DNA of 64,000 bases, from assembly GCA_965215115.1 (NCBI GenBank), contig OZ244050.1, positions 2,170,001 through 2,234,000 of the forward strand, given 5' to 3'. Under the pieces are notes generated by a model that saw only the letters and a program-made list of their open reading frames with translations, had not been told where the DNA came from and did no database searches. Within the stretch, counting starts at the first letter, position 1. Each line of letters starts with the position of its first letter. Below, piece after piece: positions 9,328-17,765 of the stretch. The position numbers and the translations under genes were made by a program. Source of the stretch: CALDTK01 sp965215115 (GTDB lineage: Bacteria > Bacteroidota > Bacteroidia > Chitinophagales > Saprospiraceae).

Positions 9328-9921
9328 TCACCGCCCGCCCAACTTCGTGCCCGCGGCCCCGAGGGCGTCACTGAGGGGCTTCAGGGCGGGGTTCTTCAGC
9401 TCCGCGACGTCCTCGCCGAGGGCCTTGAGTACGGTCCCGACCTTCTTGCCGTCGATACCGTCCTCGTCGGTGAGGTCCTCGCGGAGTTCCTTGAGGCCCT
9501 CGCGGATCTCGTACATCCCGTCGACGCCGTCGAGGCGCGCGAGCCAGTCGTCGATCGTCGCCACGGCGCTGGCCGCGGGGATCGCCGTGAGGTCGTTGCG
9601 GTTGCTCTTGACGGCCTTCATGGTCTGGTCGAGGTACGCGATATCGGTGCCGCTGCGGCGGGCCGTAGCGTTGCCCGCGTTACCGGCGTCACTAGCGGCA
9701 TCCCCGACGCGATCGCCGGCACGGTTGGCCGCGTTCCCTACGTCTTCAGCGCCGCGCTCGATGGCGTCCCCGGCGTTTTCGGTGCCGCGCTCGATGGCGT
9801 CACCGGCGTCGGCGGCGGCGTTTTCGATATCGTCTTCCATTTGCTCACCGGTATTGGTGTCGCCGCAGGCGGTCATCGCGAGGGCGAGCGGGAGGAGGAG
9901 GAAGAGGAGTGGCTTGTGCAT
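9328..9921 (-). CDS. Small lipoprotein, paralogue 1 of a three-member family
   Basis: 197 aa. The ATG at 9921 gives MHKPLLFLLLPLALAMTACGD, a lipoprotein signal with lipobox MTAC. Residues about 25-75 are a low-complexity Ala/Asp/Glu/Arg segment with repeated DAIERG(T/A)EN(A/V)G units, like an amphipathic helix. The C-terminal ~110 residues (YLDQTMKAVKSN... DDWLARLDGVDGMYEI... DGIDGKKVGTVLKALGEDVAEL) are shared with the proteins at 10080-10538 and 50969-51424. Tandem with the 10080 gene, separated by a terminator. Function unknown; a periplasmic lipid-anchored role is inferred. Confidence 0.8.
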   Translation of the reverse strand: MHKPLLFLLLPLALAMTACGDTNTGEQMEDDIENAAADAGDAIERGTENAGDAIERGAEDVGNAANRAGDRVGDAASDAGNAGNATARRSGTDIAYLDQTMKAVKSNRNDLTAIPAASAVATIDDWLARLDGVDGMYEIREGLKELREDLTDEDGIDGKKVGTVLKALGEDVAELKNPALKPLSDALGAAGTKLGGR

Positions 9922-10016
9922 GTTGGGTGGAGGTCTTTGCTCGGCGGTGAGCAACGCCCGTCCGTGGCGCGGGGTTCGCTCGGGGATACGCCGGGTGGAG
10001 CGGGTGTTTCGGACAC

Positions 10017-10049
10017 CAAAAAGCCTCCCCGACGTACGTCCGGGAGGCT
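10017..10049 (-). terminator. Rho-independent terminator of the 10080-10538 gene
   Basis: Stem AGCCTCCC/GGGAGGCT (10022-10029 with 10042-10049) enclosing the inner palindrome GACGTACGTC, followed on the minus strand by TTTTT (10017-10021). Confidence 0.85.
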
Positions 10050-10079
10050 CTCCGAAGGTTGAGCCGTAGCGCTCTTCGT

Positions 10080-10538
10080 TTACATACCGCCTAGCTTCCC
10101 GCCGGCTGCCGTGAGGGCGTTGGCGAGGGGGGCGAGGGCGGCCATGTTCTTCTCCGCGACATCCTCGCCGAGTTCATTTAGCGCAGTGCCGACGGCCTGG
10201 CCGTCGATGCCATCATCGTCGGTGAGCTCGTCGCGAAGGTTCTTGAGGCCCTCTACGATTTCGTAAGTCCCATCCATGCCGTCGAGCCGGGAGATCCAGC
10301 CGTCGATGTTCGCTACGGCAGCCGCGGGTGGGATAGCCGTCAGGTCACCGCCGGCGCCCGTGACCGCAGAGATGGTCTCTTGGAAGTAGCCCATCGTGGC
10401 GGCGTCCGTACCGGAGGCGTCGACCACGACCTCGTCACCGTCCATATCCATGTCGTCGGCGTCGGTGTGGGGCTTCTCCTCGCCGCAGGACGCGAACGCG
10501 AGAGCAAGGGGGAGTAGGAGCAAAAATTGCAATCTCAT
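10080..10538 (-). CDS. Small lipoprotein, paralogue 2 of a three-member family
   Basis: 152 aa from ATG at 10538: MRLQFLLLLPLALAFASCGEE, with lipobox FASC. An acidic linker (DADDMDMDGDEVVVD) precedes the same C-terminal domain as the 9328 gene: YFQETISAVTGAGGDLTAI, IDGWISRLDGMDGTYEIVEG, DDDGIDGQAVGTALNELGED, and the ending ALTAAGGKLGGM, also found in the 50969 gene (ALSAGGSKLSGM). An intergenic terminator lies 30 bp downstream, so it is transcribed separately from paralogue 1. No known domain recognised. Confidence 0.85.
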   Translation of the reverse strand: MRLQFLLLLPLALAFASCGEEKPHTDADDMDMDGDEVVVDASGTDAATMGYFQETISAVTGAGGDLTAIPPAAAVANIDGWISRLDGMDGTYEIVEGLKNLRDELTDDDGIDGQAVGTALNELGEDVAEKNMAALAPLANALTAAGGKLGGM

Positions 10539-10611
10539 ACTACAGGGGTTTAGTGTACAGGTCCAAACGTACCGTATTCTAAGTTGTTCGGCGGCACTTA
10601 TCCACCGGGAC

Positions 10612-11106
10612 TTACCCACCGTGGCCCAGCCTTAGGCGCCGCGCGAACTCGTTCCAGACGACGTGTTTGCCCTCCGGCGGGTTGCCGTTCTCCCCCATCC
10701 GCACCACCACCAGGCCAGCGCTCGGCACTACGTAGCAGACGTTGTGGTTGAAGCCCGACATGTAGGCCGCGTCCGCCGGTGCGTCGGGCATGCGGTGTCC
10801 CCCGCGGCCCCCCACCAGTGCCCAGCAGGTGCTGGTGAGCGCCTTCGTGCAGGAGTAGATGTCGTGACCCACCGTTTCGTCGAGGCCGTCGCGCCCGGAT
10901 TTGGTTTTGAGGTAACTCAGCGCATCATCTAGTAGCGCACTGTCCGTGCCCACCTCGGCCGGCGAACGACGGACCCAAGCCTCGCCCGGGAAGACCGGCA
11001 CGGGGCGCGCCACGCCCGTGGAGTCACTGGCCCCCCGCCGGGCGCCCCCGAGCTTGCGATCGGCACAGGACGCGACCACGCCAAGGATCGCCAGGGAGAT
11101 GGTCAC
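10612..11106 (-). pseudogene. Beta-lactamase-family serine hydrolase with a large internal deletion
   Basis: Reading frame of 164 aa from GTG 11106 with a short lipoprotein-like signal (LAILGVVASCAD). The N-terminal part (WVRRSPAEVGTDSALLDDALSYL) and the catalytic-type motif SCTKALTST (SxxK) match class-C-beta-lactamase-like hydrolases, which normally run to 350-450 aa. Immediately after TSTCWALV the sequence jumps to what looks like the C-terminal end of such proteins (HRMPDAPADAAYMSGFNHNVCYVVPSAGLVVVRMG). The region holding the YxN motif and most of the fold is missing. It follows the 11138-12928 gene by 31 bp on the same strand. Most likely a deletion remnant; a functional mini-protein cannot be excluded. 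Confidence 0.6.
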
Positions 11107-11137
11107 GAGTCGTAGCTGGCGTCGCGCGGGTGAGGCC

Positions 11138-12928
11138 TCAGCGGAGGGGCTTCAAGATAGCCACCCAATCCCGCTCCGCGTCCGGGGCCCGCAGCACCAG
11201 CGCGCCCTCCTCCGGGACATCGAGTTCCACGCTTTCGGCGGGTTCGGCCGTCCGCGGATCGTACCAATCCGCCCGGACCTGCCCCGCGTCACGTAGGCGC
11301 CGCGGGAGCACCAGCGCGGTGGAGTCCCCGTACGGCAGGTAGGCCACGAAGGTCGACGTAGCGTCGGTGAGGCCCCAGCCCACCGTCAGCAGGGAGTCGG
11401 CCGGGTACATCTCCGCGAGCGGCAAAGGTTCCAGGATCGTACGCGCCGCCCGCGTCTGGCGCCAGAGTCGCTCGCGCGCGCGGAAGTCTTCGGCGTCGAG
11501 GTCGTTCTGGTCGGTGAGCCAGCCGTAGTACCACTCCACGCCGTAGGCCCCGGCCATGAGGCTGCCCCAGAGCACTTCGCGGCGCAGGGTGTCGTGGGCC
11601 GGGTCGTCGGCGTCGGAGAGGCTCCCGGAGTAGTAGGGCCCGATCTCGTCCATGGCCAGCATCCAGCGGTGCCCGGCGCTGTCGGACAGGCGGCGCCACC
11701 GAAGCACGTCGCGGTGGACATCTCCCGCGTACGAGATCTGGAGGCTGAGGCCGCCGAGGGCGGGTACGCCGAGCAGGGGCGCCAGCACCGTGTCCTTCTG
11801 GTCGGAGCCCGGCAACGTGTGGATGACCACGGGGTGCCGGTAGGGGTCGTTGGCCTCGAACCACGCCACCATCCCCTTGCGCTGATCGTCGGTCTGGTGC
11901 GGGTCCTCGTTCCAGGGCGTCGGACCGTTCTCCTCGCCGAGGTTCCACGTCAGCATGCGGTGGTGCCCGAAGCGCGCGACGAGTTCGCGGTAGTAGAGCC
12001 GGCGCAGGGGCCCGACGTCCCCGCCGTCGAGCATGGTCTCGTTTTCCGTTTCCTGCGTCACGATCTGGACGTGGATCCCGAGGCGCTCGGCGTGCGCGAG
12101 GACGCGCTCCCACTGGGCGAGTTTACTTACGTCAAAACGGTCGAGCGTGTCGGGACTGAGGTAGGGCCACACGTCGCGCGCGTCACCGCCGATGTTGTTG
12201 GTGAGCACGTAAATGCCGTTGACGCCCTCGGCGGCGAGGTAGTTGAGCGCCCCGACGATGCCCTTGCCGCGGGTCGAGTCCGCGCCCCAGGTCGGGTCGC
12301 CCGCGCGCCAGTCGCCGACGTGCGTGGGGTAGGTTTTGACGAAAGTCTTCGCGCTATCGTAACTGTACGTCCCGTCGAAGTCCGCGAAGGCGAGGAAGTT
12401 CTCGGGGCTGTTGGTCCCACCTTTGAGGAAGAGGCGCCCGCTTTCGCTAAAACGCGGGTACCCCGAGTCGTCGTAGCGGAGCCACCCGTCGAGATTGCCC
12501 GGGGCGCCGCCGAGGGTATCCGCCACCGTGAACGTCCCCTCGAGCGTGACCCCGATGGCCTCCCCGACGTGGGCCAGCTCCCGCACGGCGATGGAGTCGT
12601 CGCGCTCGAGGAGGCCGCGGTAGGTGTAGGTCCCGGCGGTGAAGCCCTGGAGTCGCGCGCACCACTGCCCCCCGGCGGTGGCGCCGGAGCTGTCGGCCCG
12701 GCCGTCGGCGGCGAAGTAGCCCGGGACGGTGTAGTTGCCCTCCGGCCCGGACACGCGGACGTTGAAGCGGTAGTGGAGGAAGGGGTTGAGGGAGTCGCGC
12801 TCGGCGAGGAGTGGCCCGGTGTGGCAGACGGTGAGGGCGCCGGTGCGCGGGTCGTGGTTGTCGCGGCGGGGGATGAGCGAGCAGGCGGCCACGGAGGCCG
12901 CGAGCGAGAGGAGGGCGAGGGTGCGCAT
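11138..12928 (-). CDS. DUF5060-type glycoside hydrolase lipoprotein
   Basis: 596 aa. ATG 12928 gives a lipoprotein signal (LLSLAASVAACSLIPRR). Residues about 30-140 look like an N-terminal DUF5060 beta-sandwich (HYRFNVRVSGPEGNYTVPGYFAADG), followed by a TIM-barrel-like part: FLKGGTNSPENFLAFADFDGTY, WERVLAHAERLGIHVQIVTQETEN, MLTWNLGEENGPT with probable catalytic acid in GEEN, and MDEIGPYYSG as the second carboxylate candidate. Such proteins occur in Bacteroidota polysaccharide-utilisation loci; substrate not evident. Motifs of the dispersed hairpin at 12124, 12334 and 12439 include the covarying GAC/GTC version. Confidence 0.8.
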   Translation of the reverse strand: MRTLALLSLAASVAACSLIPRRDNHDPRTGALTVCHTGPLLAERDSLNPFLHYRFNVRVSGPEGNYTVPGYFAADGRADSSGATAGGQWCARLQGFTAGTYTYRGLLERDDSIAVRELAHVGEAIGVTLEGTFTVADTLGGAPGNLDGWLRYDDSGYPRFSESGRLFLKGGTNSPENFLAFADFDGTYSYDSAKTFVKTYPTHVGDWRAGDPTWGADSTRGKGIVGALNYLAAEGVNGIYVLTNNIGGDARDVWPYLSPDTLDRFDVSKLAQWERVLAHAERLGIHVQIVTQETENETMLDGGDVGPLRRLYYRELVARFGHHRMLTWNLGEENGPTPWNEDPHQTDDQRKGMVAWFEANDPYRHPVVIHTLPGSDQKDTVLAPLLGVPALGGLSLQISYAGDVHRDVLRWRRLSDSAGHRWMLAMDEIGPYYSGSLSDADDPAHDTLRREVLWGSLMAGAYGVEWYYGWLTDQNDLDAEDFRARERLWRQTRAARTILEPLPLAEMYPADSLLTVGWGLTDATSTFVAYLPYGDSTALVLPRRLRDAGQVRADWYDPRTAEPAESVELDVPEEGALVLRAPDAERDWVAILKPLR

Positions 12929-12933
12929 GTGGG

Positions 12934-12941
12934 GGAAGGTA
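12934..12941 (-). promoter_or_regulatory. Probable -7 box of the DUF5060 hydrolase gene
   Basis: TACCTTCC on the minus strand, ending 5 nt before the ATG at 12928; same box and spacing as at 24166 and 41422. Confidence 0.5.
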
Positions 12942-12949
12942 GCGGTAGG

Positions 12950-13032
12950 TAGCCGGCCCGGCATCGGTCGCTGCGCTGCGCGACGCCGGGCAATGACCAG
13001 TCTATCGTCCATCGTCCATCGTCCATTGTCCA
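12950..13032. repeat. Partial REP-like element and heptamer minisatellite
   Basis: Bases about 12950-12991 match the first half of the ~80-bp REP-like family (GTAGCCGGCCCGGC...GACGCCGGG). They are followed at 13003-13032 by four near-copies of the heptamer ATCGTCC. The array sits just downstream of the prfA stop. Confidence 0.6.
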
Positions 13033-13037
13033 CCGCC

Positions 13038-14102
13038 CTAGTTTGCCTCCTCCAACTTCCGACTGTTTTCCGCGAGCGCGAGCGCATCTAGGATCTCGTC
13101 CAGGTCCCCGCCGATGATGCCGGTGAGGTTGTGGCTCGTGAAGTTGATACGGTGGTCGGTGACGCGGTTCTGGGGGTAGTTGTAGGTGCGGATCTTGTCG
13201 GAGCGATCCCCGGAGCCGACCAGCGACTTGCGCGCCGAGGAGATGGCCGACTCGTGGGCCTCGAGCTTGGCGTCGTAGATCTTTTGGTAGAGGCGCTGGA
13301 GGGCCGTCTCGCGGTTCTGGTGCTGCGAGCGCCCGTCGGTGCTCTCGGACACGATGCCCGTCGGGAGGTGCGTGAAGCGCACGCCGGACTCGGTCTTGTT
13401 GACGTGCTGCCCGCCCGCGCCCGAGCTGCGGAAGGTGTCGATCTTGAGGTCGGCGCGGTTAATGTCGACATCCTCCATCTCACGCTTCGGCAGTACGGCC
13501 ACCGTCGCGGCGGAGGTGTGGATGCGACCCTGGCTCTCGGTCTTCGGGACGCGTTGCACGCGGTGGACGCCGGACTCGAACTTCATCCGCGCGTAGACAT
13601 CCTCCCCCCTTACCTCGAGCGTGATCTTGGAGTAGCCCCCAGCCGTGCCTTCGTTCTCCTCCAAGAACTCCGTCTGCCAGCCCTGCGTCGAGAAGTAGCG
13701 CTGGTACATGCCGAGCAGGTCGCCCGCGAAGATGGCGGCCTCGTCGCCGCCGGTCCCGGAGCGGATCTCGAAGATGACATCGCGCTCGTCCTCGGGGTCG
13801 CGGGGCACGAGCAGCATCTTGAGCCGCTCCTCCATGGCCTCGGCCTCGGGTTCGAGCTCCGCGAGCTCGAGCTCGGCCATCTCGCGCATCTCCGGGTCGG
13901 GGTCGCGGCGCATGGCCTTGGCGTTGGCGACGTTGGTGAGGACGAGCTTGTACTTGAGGTACACCTCGACCACCTTGCCGAGGTCCTTGTACTGCTTGGA
14001 GATCTTGGCGTAGCGCTCCTGGTCCGAGATCACGTCGGGGTCGGCCAACTGCTCCTCGGTTTCGCGAAAGCGGATGTAGAGGTCTTCGAGCTTGTCTAAC
14101 AT
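13038..14102 (-). CDS. prfA: Peptide chain release factor 1
   Basis: 354 aa class-I release factor recognising UAA/UAG and triggering peptidyl-tRNA hydrolysis. The GGQ catalytic motif is in RSSGAGGQHVNKTESGVR near residues 225-242, with the downstream THLPTGIVSESTDGRSQHQNRETA; the N-terminal coiled region begins MLDKLEDLYIRFRETEEQL. ATG 14102 is the start: a -7 box (TAGCTTTG, 14111-14118) ends 8 nt upstream, and homology starts there, whereas the open frame further upstream crosses tsaB. It is divergent to tsaB. It has no full dispersed hairpin motif, only a version with three Ts at 14060-14072 (CGC-GAAA-GCG). Confidence 0.97.
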   Translation of the reverse strand: MLDKLEDLYIRFRETEEQLADPDVISDQERYAKISKQYKDLGKVVEVYLKYKLVLTNVANAKAMRRDPDPEMREMAELELAELEPEAEAMEERLKMLLVPRDPEDERDVIFEIRSGTGGDEAAIFAGDLLGMYQRYFSTQGWQTEFLEENEGTAGGYSKITLEVRGEDVYARMKFESGVHRVQRVPKTESQGRIHTSAATVAVLPKREMEDVDINRADLKIDTFRSSGAGGQHVNKTESGVRFTHLPTGIVSESTDGRSQHQNRETALQRLYQKIYDAKLEAHESAISSARKSLVGSGDRSDKIRTYNYPQNRVTDHRINFTSHNLTGIIGGDLDEILDALALAENSRKLEEAN

Positions 14103-14110
14103 GCGGGCCG

Positions 14111-14118
14111 CAAAGCTA
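14111..14118 (-). promoter_or_regulatory. -7 promoter box of prfA
   Basis: TAGCTTTG on the minus strand, a perfect TAnnTTTG, 8 nt before the prfA ATG. A similar box for tsaB (GACCTTCG, 14140-14147) points the other way. Confidence 0.6.
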
Positions 14119-14156
14119 CGAGCTTCCCGTGCCCCGGGCGACCTTCGCCGGCAGAC

Positions 14157-14864
14157 ATGGAGGATTTGGTGCTGATGATCGAGACCTCGGGACCGCACTG
14201 CTCGGTGGCGCTCGCGCGGGCGGCGGGGCACGAGTGGACGCTGGTGGCGGAGTTGCCCACCGCGGGAAAGGCGCCGCCGCCGGAGATGGACCACACGGCG
14301 CAGTTGCTGCCGCTCATCAAGGCGATATTGCCGGTGGACGGGTTCGAGCGCCTGCGGGCCGTGGCCTGTAGTTCGGGGCCGGGCAGCTACACGGCCCTGC
14401 GGGCGGGACTGAGTTCGGCGAAGGGCATTTGCCTGGCGCTCGGCAAGCCGCTGTTGCAGGCTTCGACCCTGGGGGGATTGGCAGCGGCGGCTTTCGCCAA
14501 AACCGAGGGCGCCGCCCGCGGCCACATCCTCGCCCTCGTCCACGCGCGCCGCAACGACGTGTACGCCGCCGTATACGACGCCGACGGGCGCGAGGTCGAG
14601 CCCCCGGGAGTCACGGAAAACACGGAGCGCTGGCGCGAGGGCATCCTTGCGCGGGGCGTTTCGCTGGTCTGCTCCCCGCACGCCGACGTCTTGGCGAGTT
14701 TTGGCGAAAGCCGCCTCAAAACCGTGCTGATTCCCCTGAGCGCCAGCAACCTACTGGCCGAGTGCGCGGTACGTATCAAAAGTTTGGCCTTCGATGACCT
14801 CGCATCGGCGGCGCCGCTGTACCTACGCGCTCCACATATTACGAAACCCAAAACCCGACTGTAG
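14157..14864 (+). CDS. tsaB: tRNA threonylcarbamoyladenosine biosynthesis protein TsaB
   Basis: 235 aa ASKHA-fold partner of TsaD in t6A37 tRNA modification. The N-terminal LMIETSGPHCSVALA and the hallmark SSGPGSYTALRAGLSSAKGICLALGKPL (about residues 72-99) are clear. It diverges from prfA with 54 bp between start codons. The C-terminal region ends APLYLRAPHITKPK, as is usual in Bacteroidota TsaB. Two dispersed hairpin motifs (14489 antisense, 14699 sense) encode AFAKTEG and SFGESR. Confidence 0.93.
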   Translation: MEDLVLMIETSGPHCSVALARAAGHEWTLVAELPTAGKAPPPEMDHTAQLLPLIKAILPVDGFERLRAVACSSGPGSYTALRAGLSSAKGICLALGKPLLQASTLGGLAAAAFAKTEGAARGHILALVHARRNDVYAAVYDADGREVEPPGVTENTERWREGILARGVSLVCSPHADVLASFGESRLKTVLIPLSASNLLAECAVRIKSLAFDDLASAAPLYLRAPHITKPKTRL

Positions 14865-15054
14865 CGAAGCGGTTGTGGAGAACGAGCCCCCCGGCTAATC
14901 GGCTATGCATGAACGTATTAACGTATGTTTGGCCTACCGCAAGGGTATTCCCGCACGACCGAAACGCTTTACGAATTTGGACAAGCACAGATGTGTGCCG
15001 CCCGCTTGGCATTATTTTAGGATGCCTAGCGTAACACATTGAGAAAACAAACAG

Positions 15055-15393
15055 ATGGGAAATTCAAACAGTGAGGCCGGGGTGCTTCGCACGGGCCTCT
15101 CGGGGCCGGACCTCGACTACGGCGACCTCCGCAAGGCCGTCCTCGTGCTGCGGGCCGTCAACCACGACTTGCGCCAGCAGATGATCGCGCTCCTCGTCGA
15201 GCACAAGCAACTCACGGTCACGGACCTCTACGTCAAGCTCCGCCTCGAGCAGAGCGTCGCCTCGCAGCACCTCGCCATCCTGCGCAGGGCCGGCGTCGTC
15301 AACACCGACCGCGACGGCAAATTTATCTACTACTCGATCAACCCCGAGCGCCTCGACCAGATCGGGCGCCTCATCGACGAGCTCGCCGATTAG
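15055..15393 (+). CDS. ArsR/SmtB-family transcriptional regulator
   Basis: 112 aa winged-helix protein. The helix-turn-helix is VTDLYVKLRLEQSVASQHLAILRRAGVV (about residues 58-85), followed by the wing DRDGKFIYYSINPERLDQI. There is no obvious CxC or His-rich metal site, so the inducer is unknown. The N-terminus (GNSNSEAGVLRTGL) is unstructured. A second ArsR gene lies 309 bp downstream in the same direction. The upstream 190 bp has AT-richer sequence with inverted words such as ACGTATTAACGTAT that could be an operator. Confidence 0.9.
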   Translation: MGNSNSEAGVLRTGLSGPDLDYGDLRKAVLVLRAVNHDLRQQMIALLVEHKQLTVTDLYVKLRLEQSVASQHLAILRRAGVVNTDRDGKFIYYSINPERLDQIGRLIDELAD

Positions 15394-15702
15394 GAGACGC
15401 TACACGCCTACACACGTCGCGCCGTACCGAGATCCGGGGGTACCCCCCTGGGGTTGACCACCGTCACGACCTAGCTCCTAAGCTCAGCCCCGCGGGCCAC
15501 TCCTTCCTGAAGGTGTGGCCCGTGTGTATTTCGGGAATAGGGCATGTGTGCGCCGCGCTCACCAAGCCTGGGTAATTGTGGCAAAATCAAGAGTTTAGCC
15601 GGGGCGGGCTGCTCGCAAGCAGGTAGATTGGACGTTCTTTGCCGCGCTCGACGTGCCCCGCCAGGGCCGTCGGGACTCACGACCGGAAACACTACCCAAA
15701 CG
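15394..15702. other. Intergenic region between two ArsR genes, with a hairpin and a possible promoter
   Basis: It holds a hairpin CGGGCCAC...GTGGCCCG (15492-15499 with 15514-15521) followed by TGTGTATTTC, perhaps a weak terminator, and a -7-like box GTTCTTTG at 15634-15641 ahead of the second ArsR gene. No coding sequence seen. Confidence 0.45.
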
Positions 15703-16026
15703 ATGTCCACACCGACCAGCCCGCTGCCGCAGCGCAAACTCGACCAGGCGGCCGAGATCCTCCACGCCCTCGCCCACCCGCTGCGCATCAAGATCGTCGA
15801 CTTCATGTCCGCGACCGACGAGGCGACCATCGCCGATATGCAGGACGGCCTGGGCCTCGAGGCCGGGATGCTCTCCAACCACCTGCGGGTGTTGCGCCAG
15901 TCCGGCATCGTGGACACGGCCCGCAACGGCAAGTACATCAGCTACCAACTGGACGGCGAGCGCCTCGCGGGCATCCGGCGCTCGGTGGCGATCTTCGGGT
16001 CGGAGGTCGAGGAGGTCACGGCCTAG
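15703..16026 (+). CDS. ArsR/SmtB-family transcriptional regulator (second copy)
   Basis: 107 aa. ILHALAHPLRIKIVDFM opens the fold, the recognition region is ATIADMQDGLGLEAGMLSNHLRVLRQSGIV (about 45-75), and the wing is ARNGKYISYQLDGERL. It parallels the 15055 gene in layout but is only distantly similar, so this is an old duplication or two independent family members. ATG 15703 is preferred to upstream in-frame starts because the N-terminus then matches ArsR length. No metal-binding cysteine motif seen. Confidence 0.9.
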   Translation: MSTPTSPLPQRKLDQAAEILHALAHPLRIKIVDFMSATDEATIADMQDGLGLEAGMLSNHLRVLRQSGIVDTARNGKYISYQLDGERLAGIRRSVAIFGSEVEEVTA

Positions 16027-16047
16027 CTGCCGACGCCGCCGGCGGCG

Positions 16048-16842
16048 CTAGCGCGTCATCAGGAAGTTCTTGCTCACCGTGCGGATGTCTAGTCCGTCGA
16101 CGACGTTGGCCTCGATGGTGAGGCGCGCGGGTCGGCGGCCGACGAATTTGGCGAAGGTTTTCTCGGCGGGCTTCTCGAGGCCGCGCGTGATGAGCTGCTC
16201 CTTGCGTCCGCCGCGCTCCACGGTGTAGACCACCTCGGTGATCTTGAGTTCGGTGCCCTGCGGATTCGTGACCGAGAGGTCTTCCTGGCTCACGAAGGCC
16301 ACGAGGTCCTCGCGGGTCACCTCGACGTCGACGAGGGTGCCGGTGTGCAGGACGTACTCGTAGAGGTTGGCCTTGAGCCCGAACGTGATCGGGAGCGTGA
16401 ACTGCGTATAGACGTACTCCCCCTTGTAGATGGCGGGCTGCCAGCGCGGCATCTCGCCGATGACCCGGACGGCCTCCTCGGCGCATCCCCCGCCGATGCC
16501 GCGCAGGATCTGGATCCGCTCGATGTCGCCGCGGTCGCTCACCACGAAGGAGAGTACGGCCACGCCCTGGATGTCCTGTTCGCGGGCCTCCTCGGGGTAC
16601 TTCAGGTTGCGGGAGATGAAGCTCATCAGTTTGCCGGTCGAGCAACTGGCCTTCTCGTCGGTGCCCTCGGGTGAGTCATCGCAGCCGGGGTAGTAGGCCG
16701 GGATGGTGGGGCGGAGCACGATCTCGGGCGGGGCCTGGCCGCCGTGCGCGGTGTTCGGGAGGTCATCAGCTTGCGCCAAAACCATCGACGCCTGCACGAG
16801 GCAACAGCCGGTAGCGAGTAAGAAGTGACGTAAGGTGACCAT
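16048..16842 (-). CDS. TonB C-terminal domain energy transducer
   Basis: 264 aa, exported (MVTLRHFLLATGCCLVQASMVLAQ). Residues about 60-150 form a TonB C-terminal domain: MSFISRNLKYPEEAREQDIQGVAVLSFVVSDRGDI, then LRGIGGGCAEEAVRVIGEMPRWQPAIYKG. The start lacks the usual long Pro-rich linker and the cleavable-looking signal implies a periplasmic protein instead of a classical anchored TonB; the C-terminal 110 residues are unique. Such stand-alone secreted TonB-box domains are common in Bacteroidota. ATG 16842; a -7-like CATATTTG lies at 16872-16879. A dispersed hairpin motif (16768) encodes the signal-peptide end VLAQA. Confidence 0.8.
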   Translation of the reverse strand: MVTLRHFLLATGCCLVQASMVLAQADDLPNTAHGGQAPPEIVLRPTIPAYYPGCDDSPEGTDEKASCSTGKLMSFISRNLKYPEEAREQDIQGVAVLSFVVSDRGDIERIQILRGIGGGCAEEAVRVIGEMPRWQPAIYKGEYVYTQFTLPITFGLKANLYEYVLHTGTLVDVEVTREDLVAFVSQEDLSVTNPQGTELKITEVVYTVERGGRKEQLITRGLEKPAEKTFAKFVGRRPARLTIEANVVDGLDIRTVSKNFLMTR

Positions 16843-16922
16843 GGGGGGGGAGTGTCGAAAACTCGTCTTGCAAATATGGTGCCCATCGGCACTCACCCGC
16901 CTAGTAGGTACACTACTACATA

Positions 16923-17651
16923 TCAGCGACGAAAGATATCCGTGAGGACCCGGTGGCTGCTCACCCCGCCAAAACGATCGAAATGCCCGCGTAAGTAGTC
17001 CAACAGGCTGATGATCGCCTGGTGCCGCGCGGCCCGCGTGCTCGGCACCTCGTGCGCCTCGTCGAGGGAGACCGCGGCGAGGCGCACGAGCAGTTCGCTG
17101 GCCTCCGGGTCGGTGTAGCGGAGGTGGTCCGGGGGCTCCGGGACGAAGTAGCCCTGCGTCTGGTCGAAGTAGTACGGTCCGCCGAACAGCGGCGTCTCCG
17201 GTTGGACCCCGAGGTAGCTGGCGAGTTGGACCAGGAAGAAGGCCGGCAGGTTGGCGAGCGGATCGGAGGTCACGTCGAGGAAGACGACGAACTGCTCGAC
17301 GAAGGGGAACAGGTCCGGCAGGGCCTCGGACTCCCGCAGGGCGCGCAGGAGCATGTCCGCCACGAAGAGCGCCACCGAGCCGCGCGCCAACTCGAACGGC
17401 ACCCGCTCGAAGGTGTAGGCGGCCCGCAACTCCTTGGTGCGGAACAGGCTCCGCTCCGCGCGCCAGTACACCACCATGTCGAGCATCGTGAGCGGCTGGA
17501 GCAGCGAGCTGTGCACCTTCGGCTTCGCGCTGCGCACCCCGCTGATGATGTAGCTCTGGAGCCCCTTCTCCTCGGTGTAGACCTGGGCGATGACGCTGGT
17601 CTCGCCGTAGACGGTGGTGGAGAGGCAGATGCCGCGAGTCTTGATGAGCAT
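16923..17651 (-). CDS. recO: DNA repair protein RecO
   Basis: 242 aa. RecO loads RecA on SSB-coated ssDNA with RecR. The N-terminal OB fold is evident: MLIKTRGICLSTTVYGETSVIAQVYTEEKGLQSYIISGVR, and the helical C-terminal part contains YFDQTQGYFVPEPPDH. It lacks the zinc-finger cysteines seen in some RecO proteins, which is usual in Bacteroidota. The gene is monocistronic here. A REP-like repeat (17671-17748) lies immediately upstream of its start. Confidence 0.92.
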   Translation of the reverse strand: MLIKTRGICLSTTVYGETSVIAQVYTEEKGLQSYIISGVRSAKPKVHSSLLQPLTMLDMVVYWRAERSLFRTKELRAAYTFERVPFELARGSVALFVADMLLRALRESEALPDLFPFVEQFVVFLDVTSDPLANLPAFFLVQLASYLGVQPETPLFGGPYYFDQTQGYFVPEPPDHLRYTDPEASELLVRLAAVSLDEAHEVPSTRAARHQAIISLLDYLRGHFDRFGGVSSHRVLTDIFRR

Positions 17652-17670
17652 TCCTAAATTTTATAGACCC

Positions 17671-17748
17671 AGCGGGCCGTGAGGTCCGCGTTCTGCGGTA
17701 GCCGGTTTGGCGTCACGGAGCGCAGCGACGGACGCCGGGCCGGCTACC
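17671..17748 (-). repeat. REP-like structured repeat, copy D
   Basis: In reverse orientation it is nearly identical over about 75 bp to the copy at 54246-54322 (GTAGCCGGCCCGGCGTCC... to ...CTCACGGCCCGCT). Internal pairing GGCGTC/GACGCC and AGCCGG/CCGGCT. Other copies: 36351-36429 and 41776-41850. Confidence 0.9.
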
Positions 17749-17765
17749 GTCGAGCGCTCAAGCCC

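Noticed and set aside
14059..14072. Extra hairpin-motif copy in prfA
   Set aside because: Only three Ts before a CGC-GAAA-GCG hairpin and the encoded RFRETEE is normal for RF1; counted as a near-match only.
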